Shown one piece after another: positions 25,001-33,465 of a stretch of 64,000 nucleotides of DNA. A model generated the notes under the pieces. It ran no database searches and was not told the origin of the DNA. It was given only the letters and a program-made list of their open reading frames with translations. Each line of letters starts with the position of its first letter. The stretch's first letter is position 1. The DNA comes from JAYENK01 sp034722035 (GTDB lineage Bacteria > Patescibacteriota > Patescibacteriia > Patescibacteriales > UBA12075), in assembly GCA_034722035.1 (NCBI GenBank), contig JAYENK010000029.1, positions 21,445 through 85,444 of the forward strand, given 5' to 3'. The translations under genes were made by a program, and so were the position numbers.

Positions 25001-25386
25001 CAGTGGGGCATAAATATATGCTTAAGCTTAATCATATGGTGGAGGATAAGATTCATCAACGTTCAATTGGGCCATACTCTTTGATTACACAGCAACCGCT
25101 TGGCGGTAAAGCTCAATTCGGTGGACAGCGTTTTGGTGAAATGGAAGTTTGGGCTTTAGAGGCTTATGGCGCGGCTCACACTTTGCAGGAAATATTAACA
25201 ATCAAATCGGATGATGTTCCGGGACGTTCTAAAGCTTATGAATCAATTATTAAAGGTGAAACAATTAAAAAGCAGAATTTACCGGAAGCTTTTAATGTTT
25301 TGGTTCGTGAACTTAAGGGGCTTTGTTTAGATGTGGATCTTCTTGGTGGAAAAAAAGATAGCGACAAAAAAGAAGATAAAAAATAA
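22012..25386 (+). CDS. rpoB: DNA-directed RNA polymerase subunit beta
   Basis: RpoB forms one half of the polymerase active-site cleft and the rifampicin pocket. The 1,124-residue protein reads through the standard landmarks: DLTEIQKNSYDWF at the start, VVSQLIRSSGV near 126, QLSQFMDQTNPLAELEHKRR near 383 (rifampicin region), GPEGPNIGL-type TPEGPNIGLV near 440, GRHGNKGVIS near 897 and the C-terminal GEMEVWALEAYGAAHTLQE. It is shorter than the 1,340 residues of E. coli because lineage insertions are absent. It begins with ATG after a long leader and is followed 27 bases later by rpoC. The ribosomal rplJ/rplL genes that often precede it are not here. Confidence 0.98.
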   Translation: MIKIAARKFFNNNRSAMPMPDLTEIQKNSYDWFLREGLKDLFDEISPITDFIGRNLELNFLEYFLDEPKFNESESRAKNVTYEVPLRVKIQLANKRTGQKNEQEVFLGDFPLMTDNGTFIVNGIERVVVSQLIRSSGVIFTSEMNKNIKTYGAKIIPNRGAWLEIETDANKVLWVRIDRKRKVAVTSLLRAFGISSDEEIIDLFKEADMVNNESAGYIEATINKDLAKNEAEGLKEVYKRIRPGDLATTDNARQLIHSMFFRFDRYDFDRVGRYKLNRRFNLDIPNNKETRILRREDLIEIIREVIRLNISKEQEDDIDHLGNRRVRAIGELIQNKFRVGLARMERIIKDRMSTADINIITPNKLINARPVISIVKEFFMSSQLSQFMDQTNPLAELEHKRRLSAMGPGGLTRERAGFDVRDVHTTHYGRICPIATPEGPNIGLVGHLASFAKLNNYGFLEAPYYRVLHDVQNEEDILLDKIVREDICEIKDSGKEGKIIVKAGERITEKTAKKIKKSVSADKLIPIKPIMTDEIVYLDAFNEEKYITAAATTPIDEDGYFLIDKCEVRKYGNPGTAEVSTIDFISVAANQIISIATSLIPFMEHDDGQRALMGTNMQRQAVPLISAEAPIVGTGVEARAALDSGHVVIASEDGEIAKVDSANIEFKTKKGKTINYSLTKFLRSNASTCINQRPLVNVGQKIKKGDVLTDGPSIDKGELALGKNVLVAFMSWEGFNYEDAVIVSERLVREDVYSSIHIENYKIDVRDTKLGAELITGDIPNIGEEKLKDLDEKGIIRIGAEVSSGDILVGKITPKGETELSAEEKLLRAIFGEKAKDVRDSSLYLEHGEHGKVVDVKIFSREDGDKLSAGVLQSIQVTVANLRKIQAGDKMAGRHGNKGVISKIVPTEDMPYMEDGTPIDIILSPLGVISRMNLGQTLETHLGFAAKKLGYTVATPPLNGLSEKQIKGELEKAGLPTDGKITLYDGKTGTAFDNKITVGHKYMLKLNHMVEDKIHQRSIGPYSLITQQPLGGKAQFGGQRFGEMEVWALEAYGAAHTLQEILTIKSDDVPGRSKAYESIIKGETIKKQNLPEAFNVLVRELKGLCLDVDLLGGKKDSDKKEDKK

Positions 25387-25413
25387 AATTAATTAATATA
25401 TAAATTAAATATT

Positions 25414-28400
25414 ATGTTAAATCCGATAAAAACTACTGATTTTGACGCCATTAAACTCAAATTAGCGTCTCCCGATGTTATTTTGAATTGGTCTAACGGC
25501 GAAGTTATTCGACCGGAAACAATTAATTATCGTACGCAAAAACCGGAAAAAGACGGCTTGTTTTGTGAAAAGATTTTTGGCCCATCCAAGGATTGGGAAT
25601 GTTATTGTGGAAAATACAAAAAAATTCGTTATAAAGGGATTGTTTGCGATAAATGCGGCGTGGAAGTGACACGCAGCATTGTTCGGCGCGAGCGTATGGG
25701 GCATATATCTCTAAAAACTCCTTGTACTCACATTTGGTTTTTACGCGGTTTATCATCAAAAATAGGTTTGCTTCTGGACCTATCGATGCAAGCTATGGAA
25801 AAAGTGGTATATTTTGCCAATTTTATTATTATTGATGTTAACGAAGATTTAAAAAGCGCTACAATTGATCAGATTAAAAATGAGTTTGAGCAAAAAAAGA
25901 AATCGATTGGAAATGATTTTAATAAGCAAATTACCGGGATTAAAAACCGAAAAGGAAAATTAATGGAAGAAGGAAAGGATCGTGCGGAGGCTGACGAAGA
26001 AATCGGTAATGGAATTGATGCTTTGGCCTCGCTTAAAGAAGAAAAATTGAAAAATCTTCAAAAGGCTTTTGAGCAAGCGCAAAAAGAACTAAGAGATTTA
26101 AAGCCGCTTTTGATTATTTCAGAAAGTGTTTATCGGAATTTGAGTCTTAAATATGGACATATTTTTGAAGCCGGTATTGGGGCTGAGGCAATTCGGAAAC
26201 TACTTGAAAGAATTGATTTGAAAAAAACAATTACCAGTTTTGAGAATGAACTTAAAGACGCAATTGAATCGAAAAAAGACAAACTGACTCGTCGTTTAAA
26301 GCTTTATAAAAGCTTAGAAGCAAATAATTTAAAACCGGAATGGATGATTTTGACTGAAGTGCCGATTATTCCCCCGGATTTGCGTCCGATGGTTGCTTTG
26401 GATGGGGGTAGATTTGCCACTTCAGATTTAAATGATTTGTATCGAAGGGTTATTAATCGTAATAATCGTTTAAAACAATTGATCGATCTTAACGCGCCGG
26501 AGGTTATTTGCCGCAACGAAAAACGTATGTTGCAAGAAGCGGTTGATGCTTTGATCGATAATTCAGCTCGGCACGGTAAAACCGTAATTGCCAGCACAGG
26601 ACAAAAACGTATGCTCAAGTCTTTGGCTGATTCGCTTAAAGGGAAGCAGGGGCGTTTTCGTCAAAATTTGCTTGGTAAAAGAATCGATTATTCCGGACGA
26701 AGTGTGATTGTGGTAAATCCAAAGCTCAACCTTGATCAGTGCGGACTTCCAAAAATTATGGCTTTGGAATTGTTTAAACCGTATATTATAAATAAGTTAA
26801 TTGAAAAAGAAATAGTGCATAATGTCCGTTCTGCTTCTCGTTTTATTGATTCCGGTGAAGAGAAGATTTGGGATATTTTAGAAGATATTATAAAGGAGTC
26901 TTATGTAATGCTTAATCGCGCTCCGACTTTGCATCGACTCGGTATTCAGGCTTTTAAACCGATATTAATTGAAGGTAAGGCTTTGCAGATTCATCCGCTT
27001 GTGTGTACCGCATTTAATGCTGATTTTGATGGAGATCAAATGGCGGTTCATGTTCCTTTGACAAAGGAGGCTATTAAAGAGGCGAGTGAATTAATGCTTT
27101 CGTCCAAAAATTTGCTTAAACCTGCTACCGGAGATCCGGTTGTAGCACCAAATCAGGATATTGTTTGGGGCACTTTTTATATTACCAGCATATGGGATGA
27201 AGACAAAGATAAAAAAGAAATAAAAAGTTTTTCTGACGAAACCGAGGCAAAGTTAGCCTATGAGCTTAAAAAAATTGATTTACATGAATTAATCCAAGTT
27301 CGTTTGGATGAGAAGGATATAATAAAAACTTCAGTTGGACGAATTATTTTTAATGAGATTTTGCCGGAAAAATTGCGTTTTGTGAATGAGGTTGTTGGCA
27401 AGGGGGGGCTAAAAAACCTGGTAAAAGATTGTTTCAGGCACTATGGTCCGGACAAAACTGTTCATTTTTTGGATGATCTAAAACTTAAAGCTTTTAGTTT
27501 TATTACAAAAAGCGGACTTTCTTGGGGGATGAACGATTTATCAAATTTTTCTGAGAAGGATGAGTTGATTGCCAAAGCTCAAGAAACAGTTGAGGGTATT
27601 CAATCTCAATACGAGGAAGGTCTTTTGACTGATTCGGAGCGTTATGCCAAAGTTATTGAGGTTTGGAGCGGAGTGAAAGAGAAAGTGACTGATATTTGCA
27701 AAGACGGGCTTGATCGAAGCGGACCGATTTATTCTATGATTGAATCCGGCGCGCGTGGTTCTTGGGCGCAGTTAACGCAAATACTCGGGATGAAGGGACT
27801 CGTAACTTCTCCGTCCGGTGATATTATTGAACTTCCGGTAAAGGGAAATTTTAAAAATGGTTTTGGCGCTCTTGAATATTTTATTTCGACTCATGGTGTG
27901 CGCAAAGGTTTATCTGATACCGCCCTTCGTACTGCAAGCGCCGGATATTTGACTCGCCGCTTGGTTGATGTATCGCAAGATGTAATTGTGGCAGACAATG
28001 ATTGCGGTGACTCGGACGGTTTTACTATCAGCGAGGAAGAAAGCAAAGTTATGGGAACTACACTTGCAGAGAGAATCGTCGGACGCTACGCCGCTAAAGA
28101 TATTATAAACACAAAAGGTAAAGTTTTGATAAAAGCGGGAGACTTAATTGATGATGAGGTATTTGATAAAATTGAAAAAGAAGAAATTAAAGAAGCAACA
28201 ATTAGATCGGTTTTATCTTGTAAGCTGCATCGCGGTGTTTGTGTAAAATGTTATGGCTGGGATCTGGGACATCATCGTGATGTTTCTTTGGGGACCGCTG
28301 TTGGCACAATTGCCGCTCAATCGATTGGTGAGCCGGGAACACAGCTTACTATGAGAACATTTCATACCGGTGGTGTTGCCGGTAGCAATGATATTACTCA

Positions 28401-29373
28401 AGGGCTGCCGCGAGTTGAAGAGATTTTTGAAGCTCGCTCGCCTAAGCGCAAGGCTATTATTGCCAATAAATCCGGTACTCTAAAAATAGAAGAAGCCGAG
28501 CGGACTATTGAGGATGAAAAAGGCAAAATTACCGTGTCAAATCCACAAGAGAAAATTTTGAAAATAAAATATTTAGGTGAAGCGGCCAAGTCTTATTATT
28601 TAGCTGAAATTATTAAAGAGTTTAACGCGGAAAACAAGAAAAATAAAATAAGCAAAAAAGATTTAAAGATTTTGGTTAAAGACGGAGACACGATTAAATT
28701 GCACGCATCGATTGTGGCGATTGGAAGCAAGAAAATTAAGTCTGATATATCCGGGGTGGTGGATTTGAGTGATAAGCGAATTAAGATAAAAGGAGAAGAA
28801 AAAAAGGTAAAAGAATATATCGTCGCCAAGGGGATGTCAATATTGTTTAATAATGGAGATAAAATTAAAAAAGGCGATCAATTGACTGATGGTAGTGTTG
28901 ATTTACAGCAATTATTTAAGCTACGCGATAGATTGCAGGCGCAAAAATATATTATTAAAGAAATTCAAAGTGTATATTCTTCGCAAGGGCAGCCGCTAAA
29001 CGATAAACATATCGAAATTATCGCAAAACAGATGTTTTCTCGTTTTCTTATTACGGTTTCCGGCGATACTGAGCTTTTGCCGGGCGAAATAGTGGAAAGC
29101 GCTATGTTTAACCGAGCCAATAAAAAGGCGATAGAAGCAGGTAAAGAACCGGCTAAGGCTGATTGTTTACTCCTTGGCATTACCAAGGCATCCCTTACGA
29201 CTGATAGTTTTTTATCATCGGCTTCTTTTCAGGAAACGGCTCGGGTATTAATTGACGCGGCTGTTGGCGGTAAGATTGATTATTTGGAAGGACTTAAGGA
29301 GAATGTTATTATCGGTCGTTTAATCCCTGCCGGAACAGGATTTAAGGGGAAGCAAGAGAGAGCGGAATATTAA
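25414..29373 (+). CDS. rpoC: DNA-directed RNA polymerase subunit beta'
   Basis: RpoC carries the catalytic magnesium. Visible landmarks in 1,319 residues are the N-terminal zinc site ECYCGKYKK..KGIVCDKCGVEV (about residue 67-90), the active-site NADFDGDQMAVH near residue 535, the bridge-helix/trigger-loop region GARGSWAQLTQILGMKGLV near 778 and the second zinc site CKLHRGVCVKCYGWDLG near 935. The end GTGFKGKQERAEY is typical. It forms an operon with rpoB and ends at a hairpin terminator facing the minus-strand por genes. Confidence 0.98.
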   Translation: MLNPIKTTDFDAIKLKLASPDVILNWSNGEVIRPETINYRTQKPEKDGLFCEKIFGPSKDWECYCGKYKKIRYKGIVCDKCGVEVTRSIVRRERMGHISLKTPCTHIWFLRGLSSKIGLLLDLSMQAMEKVVYFANFIIIDVNEDLKSATIDQIKNEFEQKKKSIGNDFNKQITGIKNRKGKLMEEGKDRAEADEEIGNGIDALASLKEEKLKNLQKAFEQAQKELRDLKPLLIISESVYRNLSLKYGHIFEAGIGAEAIRKLLERIDLKKTITSFENELKDAIESKKDKLTRRLKLYKSLEANNLKPEWMILTEVPIIPPDLRPMVALDGGRFATSDLNDLYRRVINRNNRLKQLIDLNAPEVICRNEKRMLQEAVDALIDNSARHGKTVIASTGQKRMLKSLADSLKGKQGRFRQNLLGKRIDYSGRSVIVVNPKLNLDQCGLPKIMALELFKPYIINKLIEKEIVHNVRSASRFIDSGEEKIWDILEDIIKESYVMLNRAPTLHRLGIQAFKPILIEGKALQIHPLVCTAFNADFDGDQMAVHVPLTKEAIKEASELMLSSKNLLKPATGDPVVAPNQDIVWGTFYITSIWDEDKDKKEIKSFSDETEAKLAYELKKIDLHELIQVRLDEKDIIKTSVGRIIFNEILPEKLRFVNEVVGKGGLKNLVKDCFRHYGPDKTVHFLDDLKLKAFSFITKSGLSWGMNDLSNFSEKDELIAKAQETVEGIQSQYEEGLLTDSERYAKVIEVWSGVKEKVTDICKDGLDRSGPIYSMIESGARGSWAQLTQILGMKGLVTSPSGDIIELPVKGNFKNGFGALEYFISTHGVRKGLSDTALRTASAGYLTRRLVDVSQDVIVADNDCGDSDGFTISEEESKVMGTTLAERIVGRYAAKDIINTKGKVLIKAGDLIDDEVFDKIEKEEIKEATIRSVLSCKLHRGVCVKCYGWDLGHHRDVSLGTAVGTIAAQSIGEPGTQLTMRTFHTGGVAGSNDITQGLPRVEEIFEARSPKRKAIIANKSGTLKIEEAERTIEDEKGKITVSNPQEKILKIKYLGEAAKSYYLAEIIKEFNAENKKNKISKKDLKILVKDGDTIKLHASIVAIGSKKIKSDISGVVDLSDKRIKIKGEEKKVKEYIVAKGMSILFNNGDKIKKGDQLTDGSVDLQQLFKLRDRLQAQKYIIKEIQSVYSSQGQPLNDKHIEIIAKQMFSRFLITVSGDTELLPGEIVESAMFNRANKKAIEAGKEPAKADCLLLGITKASLTTDSFLSSASFQETARVLIDAAVGGKIDYLEGLKENVIIGRLIPAGTGFKGKQERAEY

Positions 29374-29393
29374 TTTATAAGCCGTTTATATAA

Positions 29394-29428
29394 TAAAAAA
29401 ACCGACGCGTTTGCGTGGGTTTTTTTAT
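29394..29428. terminator. Bidirectional terminator between rpoC and porB
   Basis: A7 then CCGACGC, loop GTTT, GCGTGGG then T7: a stem of up to 14 pairs with one mismatch, flanked by an A-run on the left and a T-run on the right. It can end transcription of both convergent operons. Confidence 0.8.
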
Positions 29429-29436
29429 TAAAATAT

Positions 29437-30381
29437 TTATAATCCGTATTTTCTTATATTTTCATCAGCTAATTTTTGAATTAGTTTAAGCTGTTCTTTG
29501 CCTTGCGGAGTTTTGAAGAGATGGGCGAAACGACCTTGCAGCTCCAAGTATTTTTTTATACCTATTTTTGGCTTGGGCGTTTTTAAAACATTCGTTAGTT
29601 CGCCATTTTCAAATTCCAAGACCGGATATAGGCCGGTTTGGGCAGCCAATCTACCAAGCGTCAGGGTTTGGTCCGGTTTGACGCGCCAACCCGGAATGCA
29701 TGGTGTCATTATTTGAATATAGGCAGGGCCTGGAGTGGCGGCCGCTTTTACTGCTTTTTGTTTGATATCTTCCAAGTACCCAATAGTAGTTTGAGCGACA
29801 TAATTAAGACCGTGTGCCAAGGCAATTTTAATCATATCTTTTTTGCGTTGATGTGAGCCGATTGCGTCAATTTCTTTGCCGCTACCGGACGGGGTAGTGG
29901 TTGTGCTTGAGCCCCATGGAGTAGCACCGGAAGCTTGCATGCCGGTATTGGAATAAGCTTCGTTGTCATAGCAAACATAAAGAATGTCTTCCTCTCGTTC
30001 CCACATACCGCTAATTAAGCCAAAACCGATGTCAAAAGTACTCCCGTCCCCGCCTTGCGCGAGAACTTTGACTTTTTTATTTAGCTTTTGCTGTTTGAGC
30101 GCGGCTTCGACGCCGGAGGCAACGCCGGCTGCGTTTTCAAAAAGAGAATGAATCCAAGGCACGCGCCAGGATGATTCGGGATAAGGAGAGGTGGTCACTT
30201 CCAGGCAGCCGGTATTATTGGCAATGATTGTTTCCGGTCCGAGCGCGTCAATTACAACACGGGCGGCCAAATTTTGGCCACAGCCGGCACAGGCGCGATG
30301 CCCCGGAGCAAGCAAGTGTTTTTTTGATTTAGGTCTTGTGGCTGTTTTGGTTTTTTTAATAGTTTTCGTTTTTGTAGGCAT
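29437..30381 (-). CDS. porB: 2-oxoacid:ferredoxin oxidoreductase, beta subunit
   Basis: The beta subunit binds thiamine pyrophosphate and an iron-sulfur cluster in enzymes such as pyruvate:ferredoxin oxidoreductase, which turn 2-oxoacids and CoA into acyl-CoA, CO2 and reduced ferredoxin. The TPP motif is GGDGSTFDIG near residue 110 through NEAYSNTG near residue 138, and cluster Cys residues are in CAGCGQ near 34 and NNTGC near 57. The N-terminal 25 residues are Lys/Thr-rich. It is separated from porA by a 1.9-kb group of unrelated genes on the same strand, but the start has no promoter of its own that I can see. Substrate (pyruvate versus another oxoacid) is inferred. Confidence 0.9.
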   Translation of the reverse strand: MPTKTKTIKKTKTATRPKSKKHLLAPGHRACAGCGQNLAARVVIDALGPETIIANNTGCLEVTTSPYPESSWRVPWIHSLFENAAGVASGVEAALKQQKLNKKVKVLAQGGDGSTFDIGFGLISGMWEREEDILYVCYDNEAYSNTGMQASGATPWGSSTTTTPSGSGKEIDAIGSHQRKKDMIKIALAHGLNYVAQTTIGYLEDIKQKAVKAAATPGPAYIQIMTPCIPGWRVKPDQTLTLGRLAAQTGLYPVLEFENGELTNVLKTPKPKIGIKKYLELQGRFAHLFKTPQGKEQLKLIQKLADENIRKYGL

Positions 30382-30404
30382 AGGTATTATTAGTTTATTA
30401 TCTT

Positions 30405-30614
30405 TTAGTTAACCGGTAAAACCTGTTTCATATCTTTTAAATTTTGTATTTTATCAAATTGTCCGGTAAATTTGCTTGCGTCAAGAATTTCAATCAATAT
30501 TGGTTTGCCTGCCCGAGAAACATGGATTAAAATATTGCCCACTTCGCGTACATGGCTGATTTTACCTTTAGCCAGTTCAATGCTGACTATATTGGCTTCT
30601 GCATCAAATATCAT
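30405..30614 (-). CDS. DUF2283-family small protein
   Basis: The 69-residue protein reads MIFDAEANIVSIELAKGKIS and then GKPILIEILDASKF, which fits the DUF2283 pattern (D..AD..YI.L..G...GIEILDAS). Members commonly sit beside DUF4258 genes, as here (30664), in pairs that look like toxin-antitoxin modules; this protein would be the antitoxin side. It lies 23 bases upstream of porB and may be co-transcribed with it. Role inferred from pairing only. Confidence 0.65.
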   Translation of the reverse strand: MIFDAEANIVSIELAKGKISHVREVGNILIHVSRAGKPILIEILDASKFTGQFDKIQNLKDMKQVLPVN

Positions 30615-30622
30615 TCTTTCTT

Positions 30623-30657
30623 CAATTAAGAATTAAAAATTAAAAATTAAGAATTAT
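30623..30657. repeat. AT-rich dispersed repeat in the DUF gene pair
   Basis: CAATTAAGAATTAAAAATTAAAAATTAAGAATT lies between the DUF2283 and DUF4258 genes, same family as at 7880. Confidence 0.65.
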
Positions 30658-30663
30658 TTTTTA

Positions 30664-30879
30664 TTATTTTACAGGGAAAAAGGTTATTACTTTAATTATT
30701 TTATTTTCACTACTATAAATTACATTAATGTTATTTTTGATAGCTGAAAAATATTTACCCTTTTTTTTAGTATCATCCGGATTCGCAATCGTATCTTCAA
30801 TTTGTTCCCGCGTAAAAAACACCTGATGTCTATTCAGTATTTCAAATTTTTGATCTGCGTATTTACTAAAATATATCAT
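30664..30879 (-). CDS. DUF4258-family small protein, putative toxin
   Basis: From the ATG at 30879 the 71-residue protein reads MIYFSKYADQKFEILNRHQV, then TREQIEDTIANPDDTKKKGKY, matching the DUF4258 fold that is related to RelE-like toxins. An AAGGA Shine-Dalgarno sits just before this ATG; an in-frame GTG at 30894 would add 5 residues and is less likely. It is followed by a DUF2283 partner. A 10-bp inverted repeat lies at its 5' end. Toxin activity is an inference from the gene pair. Confidence 0.65.
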   Translation of the reverse strand: MIYFSKYADQKFEILNRHQVFFTREQIEDTIANPDDTKKKGKYFSAIKNNINVIYSSENKIIKVITFFPVK

Positions 30880-30888
30880 TTTTTTCCT

Positions 30889-30912
30889 TAGCACATTCTA
30901 TGGAATGTGCTA
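30889..30912. repeat. Inverted repeat at the start of the DUF4258/DUF2283 pair
   Basis: TAGCACATTC and its exact complement GAATGTGCTA (10 bp each) enclose a 4-base loop. It abuts the Shine-Dalgarno of the DUF4258 gene on the minus strand and could be an operator or an mRNA hairpin controlling it. Confidence 0.6.
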
Positions 30913-31000
30913 GTATTATTAATTTGAAAACAGAAAAATATTAGTAATATTAAAATTAAGATAAAAGCATAAAATTATCAGGAAAGACCAATGATAGTTA

Positions 31001-31696
31001 TTAGTTAGAATTATTTTCATTGCATTGTCCGTCCATTGTACATGCATCTTCTCCTTCGCCCGAAACAAGCTGGCAATGATATGTGTATCCACTTGGTAGA
31101 GCACCTTGTTTACGACATTCTTTGTGAGATATTGCTGACTCCTTTTTTTTCTTTTTGCAAGCACAAAGTAACCCTATATGATCGTTTGCGCTACCTGGGC
31201 AGTAACTTTCATCTTTTTCATCCCATGTTATTAAATCTACTCTATTTTTCCAGTAGCACTCTGAATGATTGCTCATATCAACAACACTCGGTGTCTCCAG
31301 CTTAATCGCTGTCATCGTCAATAAATTCGGATTAACCATATATAACAAAGTATAAGACGAAAGGGCTAGAATCAAGCCGGTCAATGATGAAAAAATCCAT
31401 TGTTTAGCGTTGTCCATTTTGCTGGCGTTGCCGGCGGCCGTAATATATAATACTCCACCATACATCATTACCACCGTTGCCAAAATTCCAACGATACCAA
31501 GGGCGTAAGTATAAATTGCATTTATTAGATTTCCGATTGAGTTGGGACCAATTTTTTTGTGACTAAATCCAATTTGATCAATAACTTGGGCGTCAAAATC
31601 TATTGCTGCCTGTACCGAGCTAATTTGTGCAAATAAAATAATGAATAAAAATAGAAAAAATAAAGGAATGATGTGTTTTGTTGTTTTTTTTGTCAT
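31001..31696 (-). CDS. T4SS_pilin-type membrane protein with Cys-rich tail
   Basis: The 231-residue protein has a signal peptide ending near VQAAI (residue 31), then two membrane segments around YALGIVGILATVVMMYGGVLYITAAGN-type sequence (residues 65-92) and WIFSSLTGLILALSSYTLLYM (105-125). This two-helix VirB2/TrbC-like layout with YGG.LYI.AAG and K..NAK.WI is the T4SS_pilin domain common in CPR genomes. The last 100 residues hold about ten Cys and would be outside the cell. It lies in the island between porA and porB, far from the T4SS-like cluster at 50-61 kb, with which it may nonetheless work. Confidence 0.78.
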   Translation of the reverse strand: MTKKTTKHIIPLFFLFLFIILFAQISSVQAAIDFDAQVIDQIGFSHKKIGPNSIGNLINAIYTYALGIVGILATVVMMYGGVLYITAAGNASKMDNAKQWIFSSLTGLILALSSYTLLYMVNPNLLTMTAIKLETPSVVDMSNHSECYWKNRVDLITWDEKDESYCPGSANDHIGLLCACKKKKKESAISHKECRKQGALPSGYTYHCQLVSGEGEDACTMDGQCNENNSN

Positions 31697-31712
31697 AAGT
31701 TATTTGATGACT

Positions 31713-31985
31713 CTATAAACAGTTATATATATCGTGTTTTCCGATTGATATAAAAGTAATCTCTCCATTGATTTGACGCTCGAATATAATTCGATAATTT
31801 TTGTTAATTGAAATTGACCAGGCATTTTTTAACCGTCCATGTAGTTCGTGCATTCTTAATGATGAGTGAAGAGGATTGATTTTAAAGATTTTTTCTGTAG
31901 TAATTGCTTTTTTTATTATTTTTTTTGGCAATTTTTTTAATTGCTTTGCAAATTTTTTTGAATATTTTATTTTTACTACGATCAT
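31713..31985 (-). CDS. RelE/YafQ-like toxin
   Basis: RelE-superfamily toxins cut mRNA on the ribosome. The 90-residue protein is basic (KKFAKQLKKLPKKIIKKA) with the core WSISINKNYRIIFER and the C-terminal FISIGKHDIY that resembles the YafQ/RelE end (HD.vY). Its start codon overlaps the stop of the upstream ribbon-helix-helix gene by 4 bases (ATGA), as in most such pairs. The toxin active-site residues cannot be verified without alignment. Confidence 0.8.
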   Translation of the reverse strand: MIVVKIKYSKKFAKQLKKLPKKIIKKAITTEKIFKINPLHSSLRMHELHGRLKNAWSISINKNYRIIFERQINGEITFISIGKHDIYNCL

Positions 31986-32215
31986 AATAGATCAGCTATT
32001 GAATTAGCCTTAATTAAAGTTCCTTTTTTATATTCTTGCCTAGCTTTTTTAATCATTTTAGCTAGACTGTCTTCAGAAATAATATTATCATCTCCGTCCA
32101 TTTCAAGTAGATACTTAATATAACTGCTAATTGATTTGTATCCGCGTTTTTTTACCCTGTTTTTTATTTCTTTGATTGTTTTTCCTGGCATAGAAAGACT
32201 TAAAATTTCACGCAT
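31982..32215 (-). CDS. Ribbon-helix-helix antitoxin
   Basis: The 77-residue protein begins with an RHH-type strand and helices (ILSLSMPGKTIKEIKNRVKKRGYKSISSYIKYLLEM), the DNA-binding fold of ParD/CopG antitoxins, and has an acidic-to-basic C-terminal tail for toxin binding. It precedes the RelE-like toxin with a 4-base overlap. An 18-bp perfect palindrome overlaps the -10 of its promoter and is the likely autorepression site. Confidence 0.78.
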   Translation of the reverse strand: MREILSLSMPGKTIKEIKNRVKKRGYKSISSYIKYLLEMDGDDNIISEDSLAKMIKKARQEYKKGTLIKANSIADLL

Positions 32216-32238
32216 AAATTTATTTTATTTATTATTGT

Positions 32239-32275
32239 GTAATACAAGTGTATTACAAATTAATATTTTTGTCAA
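32239..32275 (-). promoter_or_regulatory. Promoter and 18-bp palindromic operator of the toxin-antitoxin pair
   Basis: On the minus strand TTGACA (32275-32270) and TACACT (32252-32247) are 17 bases apart. The perfect palindrome GTAATACAAGTGTATTAC (32239-32256, plus-strand reading) covers the -10. An RHH dimer bound here would block the promoter. Confidence 0.65.
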
Positions 32276-32276
32276 T

Positions 32277-33458
32277 TTATCCCACAAACCGACATTTGTC
32301 ACTACTTCGCCCAACTTCAATGACGATTGATTTGATCATTTTTTTGGTAATATCGCGTCCGCCCAGGCCGACAATGAAACCTTGAATTTTGGTTTTGGTT
32401 TTGTTTTTGGCAGCTGCTTTAACATCCAAGGTAAGGGGGCCATCGCTTGCTCCCAAAGAAATCGCTTTCTCTACAACCGCTACTTGTTTAACGCCGGTGA
32501 TTGATTTGAGCAGTTCATTGGCGGGGAACGGACGATAACATTTTATTTTGACAACACCAACGCCACCATAAACTTTATTTTTATTCATTTCGTCTACCGC
32601 GTCTTTAATTGTTCCAATCAAAGAGCCCATTGCAATCAAAACTGTCTTGGGTCGGATAGCGCCGTAGTATTCCAAAAGACCATTATTGATATGGGCGTTT
32701 TTTTCAGTTTTTTTAATTACACCCGGTACTTTCTTTTTTAGATTTTCATATTCATCAAAAATACTTTTGGCCGAATTTAACATTGCATTATGCAGTTCTT
32801 CGCGTATTTCCAGATAATAAGCCGGTGGAGCAAAAGTACCTAAACTATGTGGATTTTTTGTATCCAGATATCCGCCGGATGTCGGTTTATAATTAGGGAG
32901 AAATTTTTTAACGTCCGCTCGATTAGGGATTGATACATTTTCATAAGTATGAGTTAAAACAAAGCCATCAATGCAAACCATGGCTGGTAATTTGTCTTTT
33001 TCCGCTACTTTGTAGGCTAGTAAATGCTGCTCCAGTGCTTCTTGGTGGTTCTCGGCATAAAATTGAATCCAGCCGGCGTCGCGCACTGTCATTGAGTCTT
33101 GATGGTCATTCCAGATTGTGATTGGGGCAGATATACCACGATTAGCCAGTGTTATTACAACCGGTAAGCGCATACCGGCAATATTAAAAATAACTTCAGT
33201 CATCAGAAGCAATCCCTGTGAGCTGGTGGCAGTATAGGTACGGACGCCAGTCGCGCTTGCACCGGTGACAATTGAAGCGGCTGCAAATTCACTCTCGGCG
33301 CGAACATATTCATAAGTAGCTTTGCCATCAGCCTTGAGTTTAGCTAAATCTTCAACAATATGCGTTTGTGGCGTAATCGGATAAGCGGAAACAACCGCCG
33401 GTTTAATATTATTGATAGTTTGAGCAATCGCTTGAGAGCCTTCTAATATTTGTTTCAT
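32277..33458 (-). CDS. porA: 2-oxoacid:ferredoxin oxidoreductase, alpha subunit
   Basis: The alpha subunit (393 residues) forms the catalytic core with PorB. It reads LEGSQAIAQTINNIKPAVVSAYPITPQTHIVE from the start, with the conserved YPITPQT near residue 28, then RAESEFAAASIVTGAS near 56, the TATSSQGLLLMTEV block near 79 and VVEKAISLGASDGP near 338. It follows porD by 7 bases. Downstream come the toxin-antitoxin pair and the pilin rather than porB. Substrate class is inferred from similarity of layout to pyruvate:ferredoxin oxidoreductase. Confidence 0.92.
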   Translation of the reverse strand: MKQILEGSQAIAQTINNIKPAVVSAYPITPQTHIVEDLAKLKADGKATYEYVRAESEFAAASIVTGASATGVRTYTATSSQGLLLMTEVIFNIAGMRLPVVITLANRGISAPITIWNDHQDSMTVRDAGWIQFYAENHQEALEQHLLAYKVAEKDKLPAMVCIDGFVLTHTYENVSIPNRADVKKFLPNYKPTSGGYLDTKNPHSLGTFAPPAYYLEIREELHNAMLNSAKSIFDEYENLKKKVPGVIKKTEKNAHINNGLLEYYGAIRPKTVLIAMGSLIGTIKDAVDEMNKNKVYGGVGVVKIKCYRPFPANELLKSITGVKQVAVVEKAISLGASDGPLTLDVKAAAKNKTKTKIQGFIVGLGGRDITKKMIKSIVIEVGRSSDKCRFVG

Positions 33459-33465
33459 AGATTTT

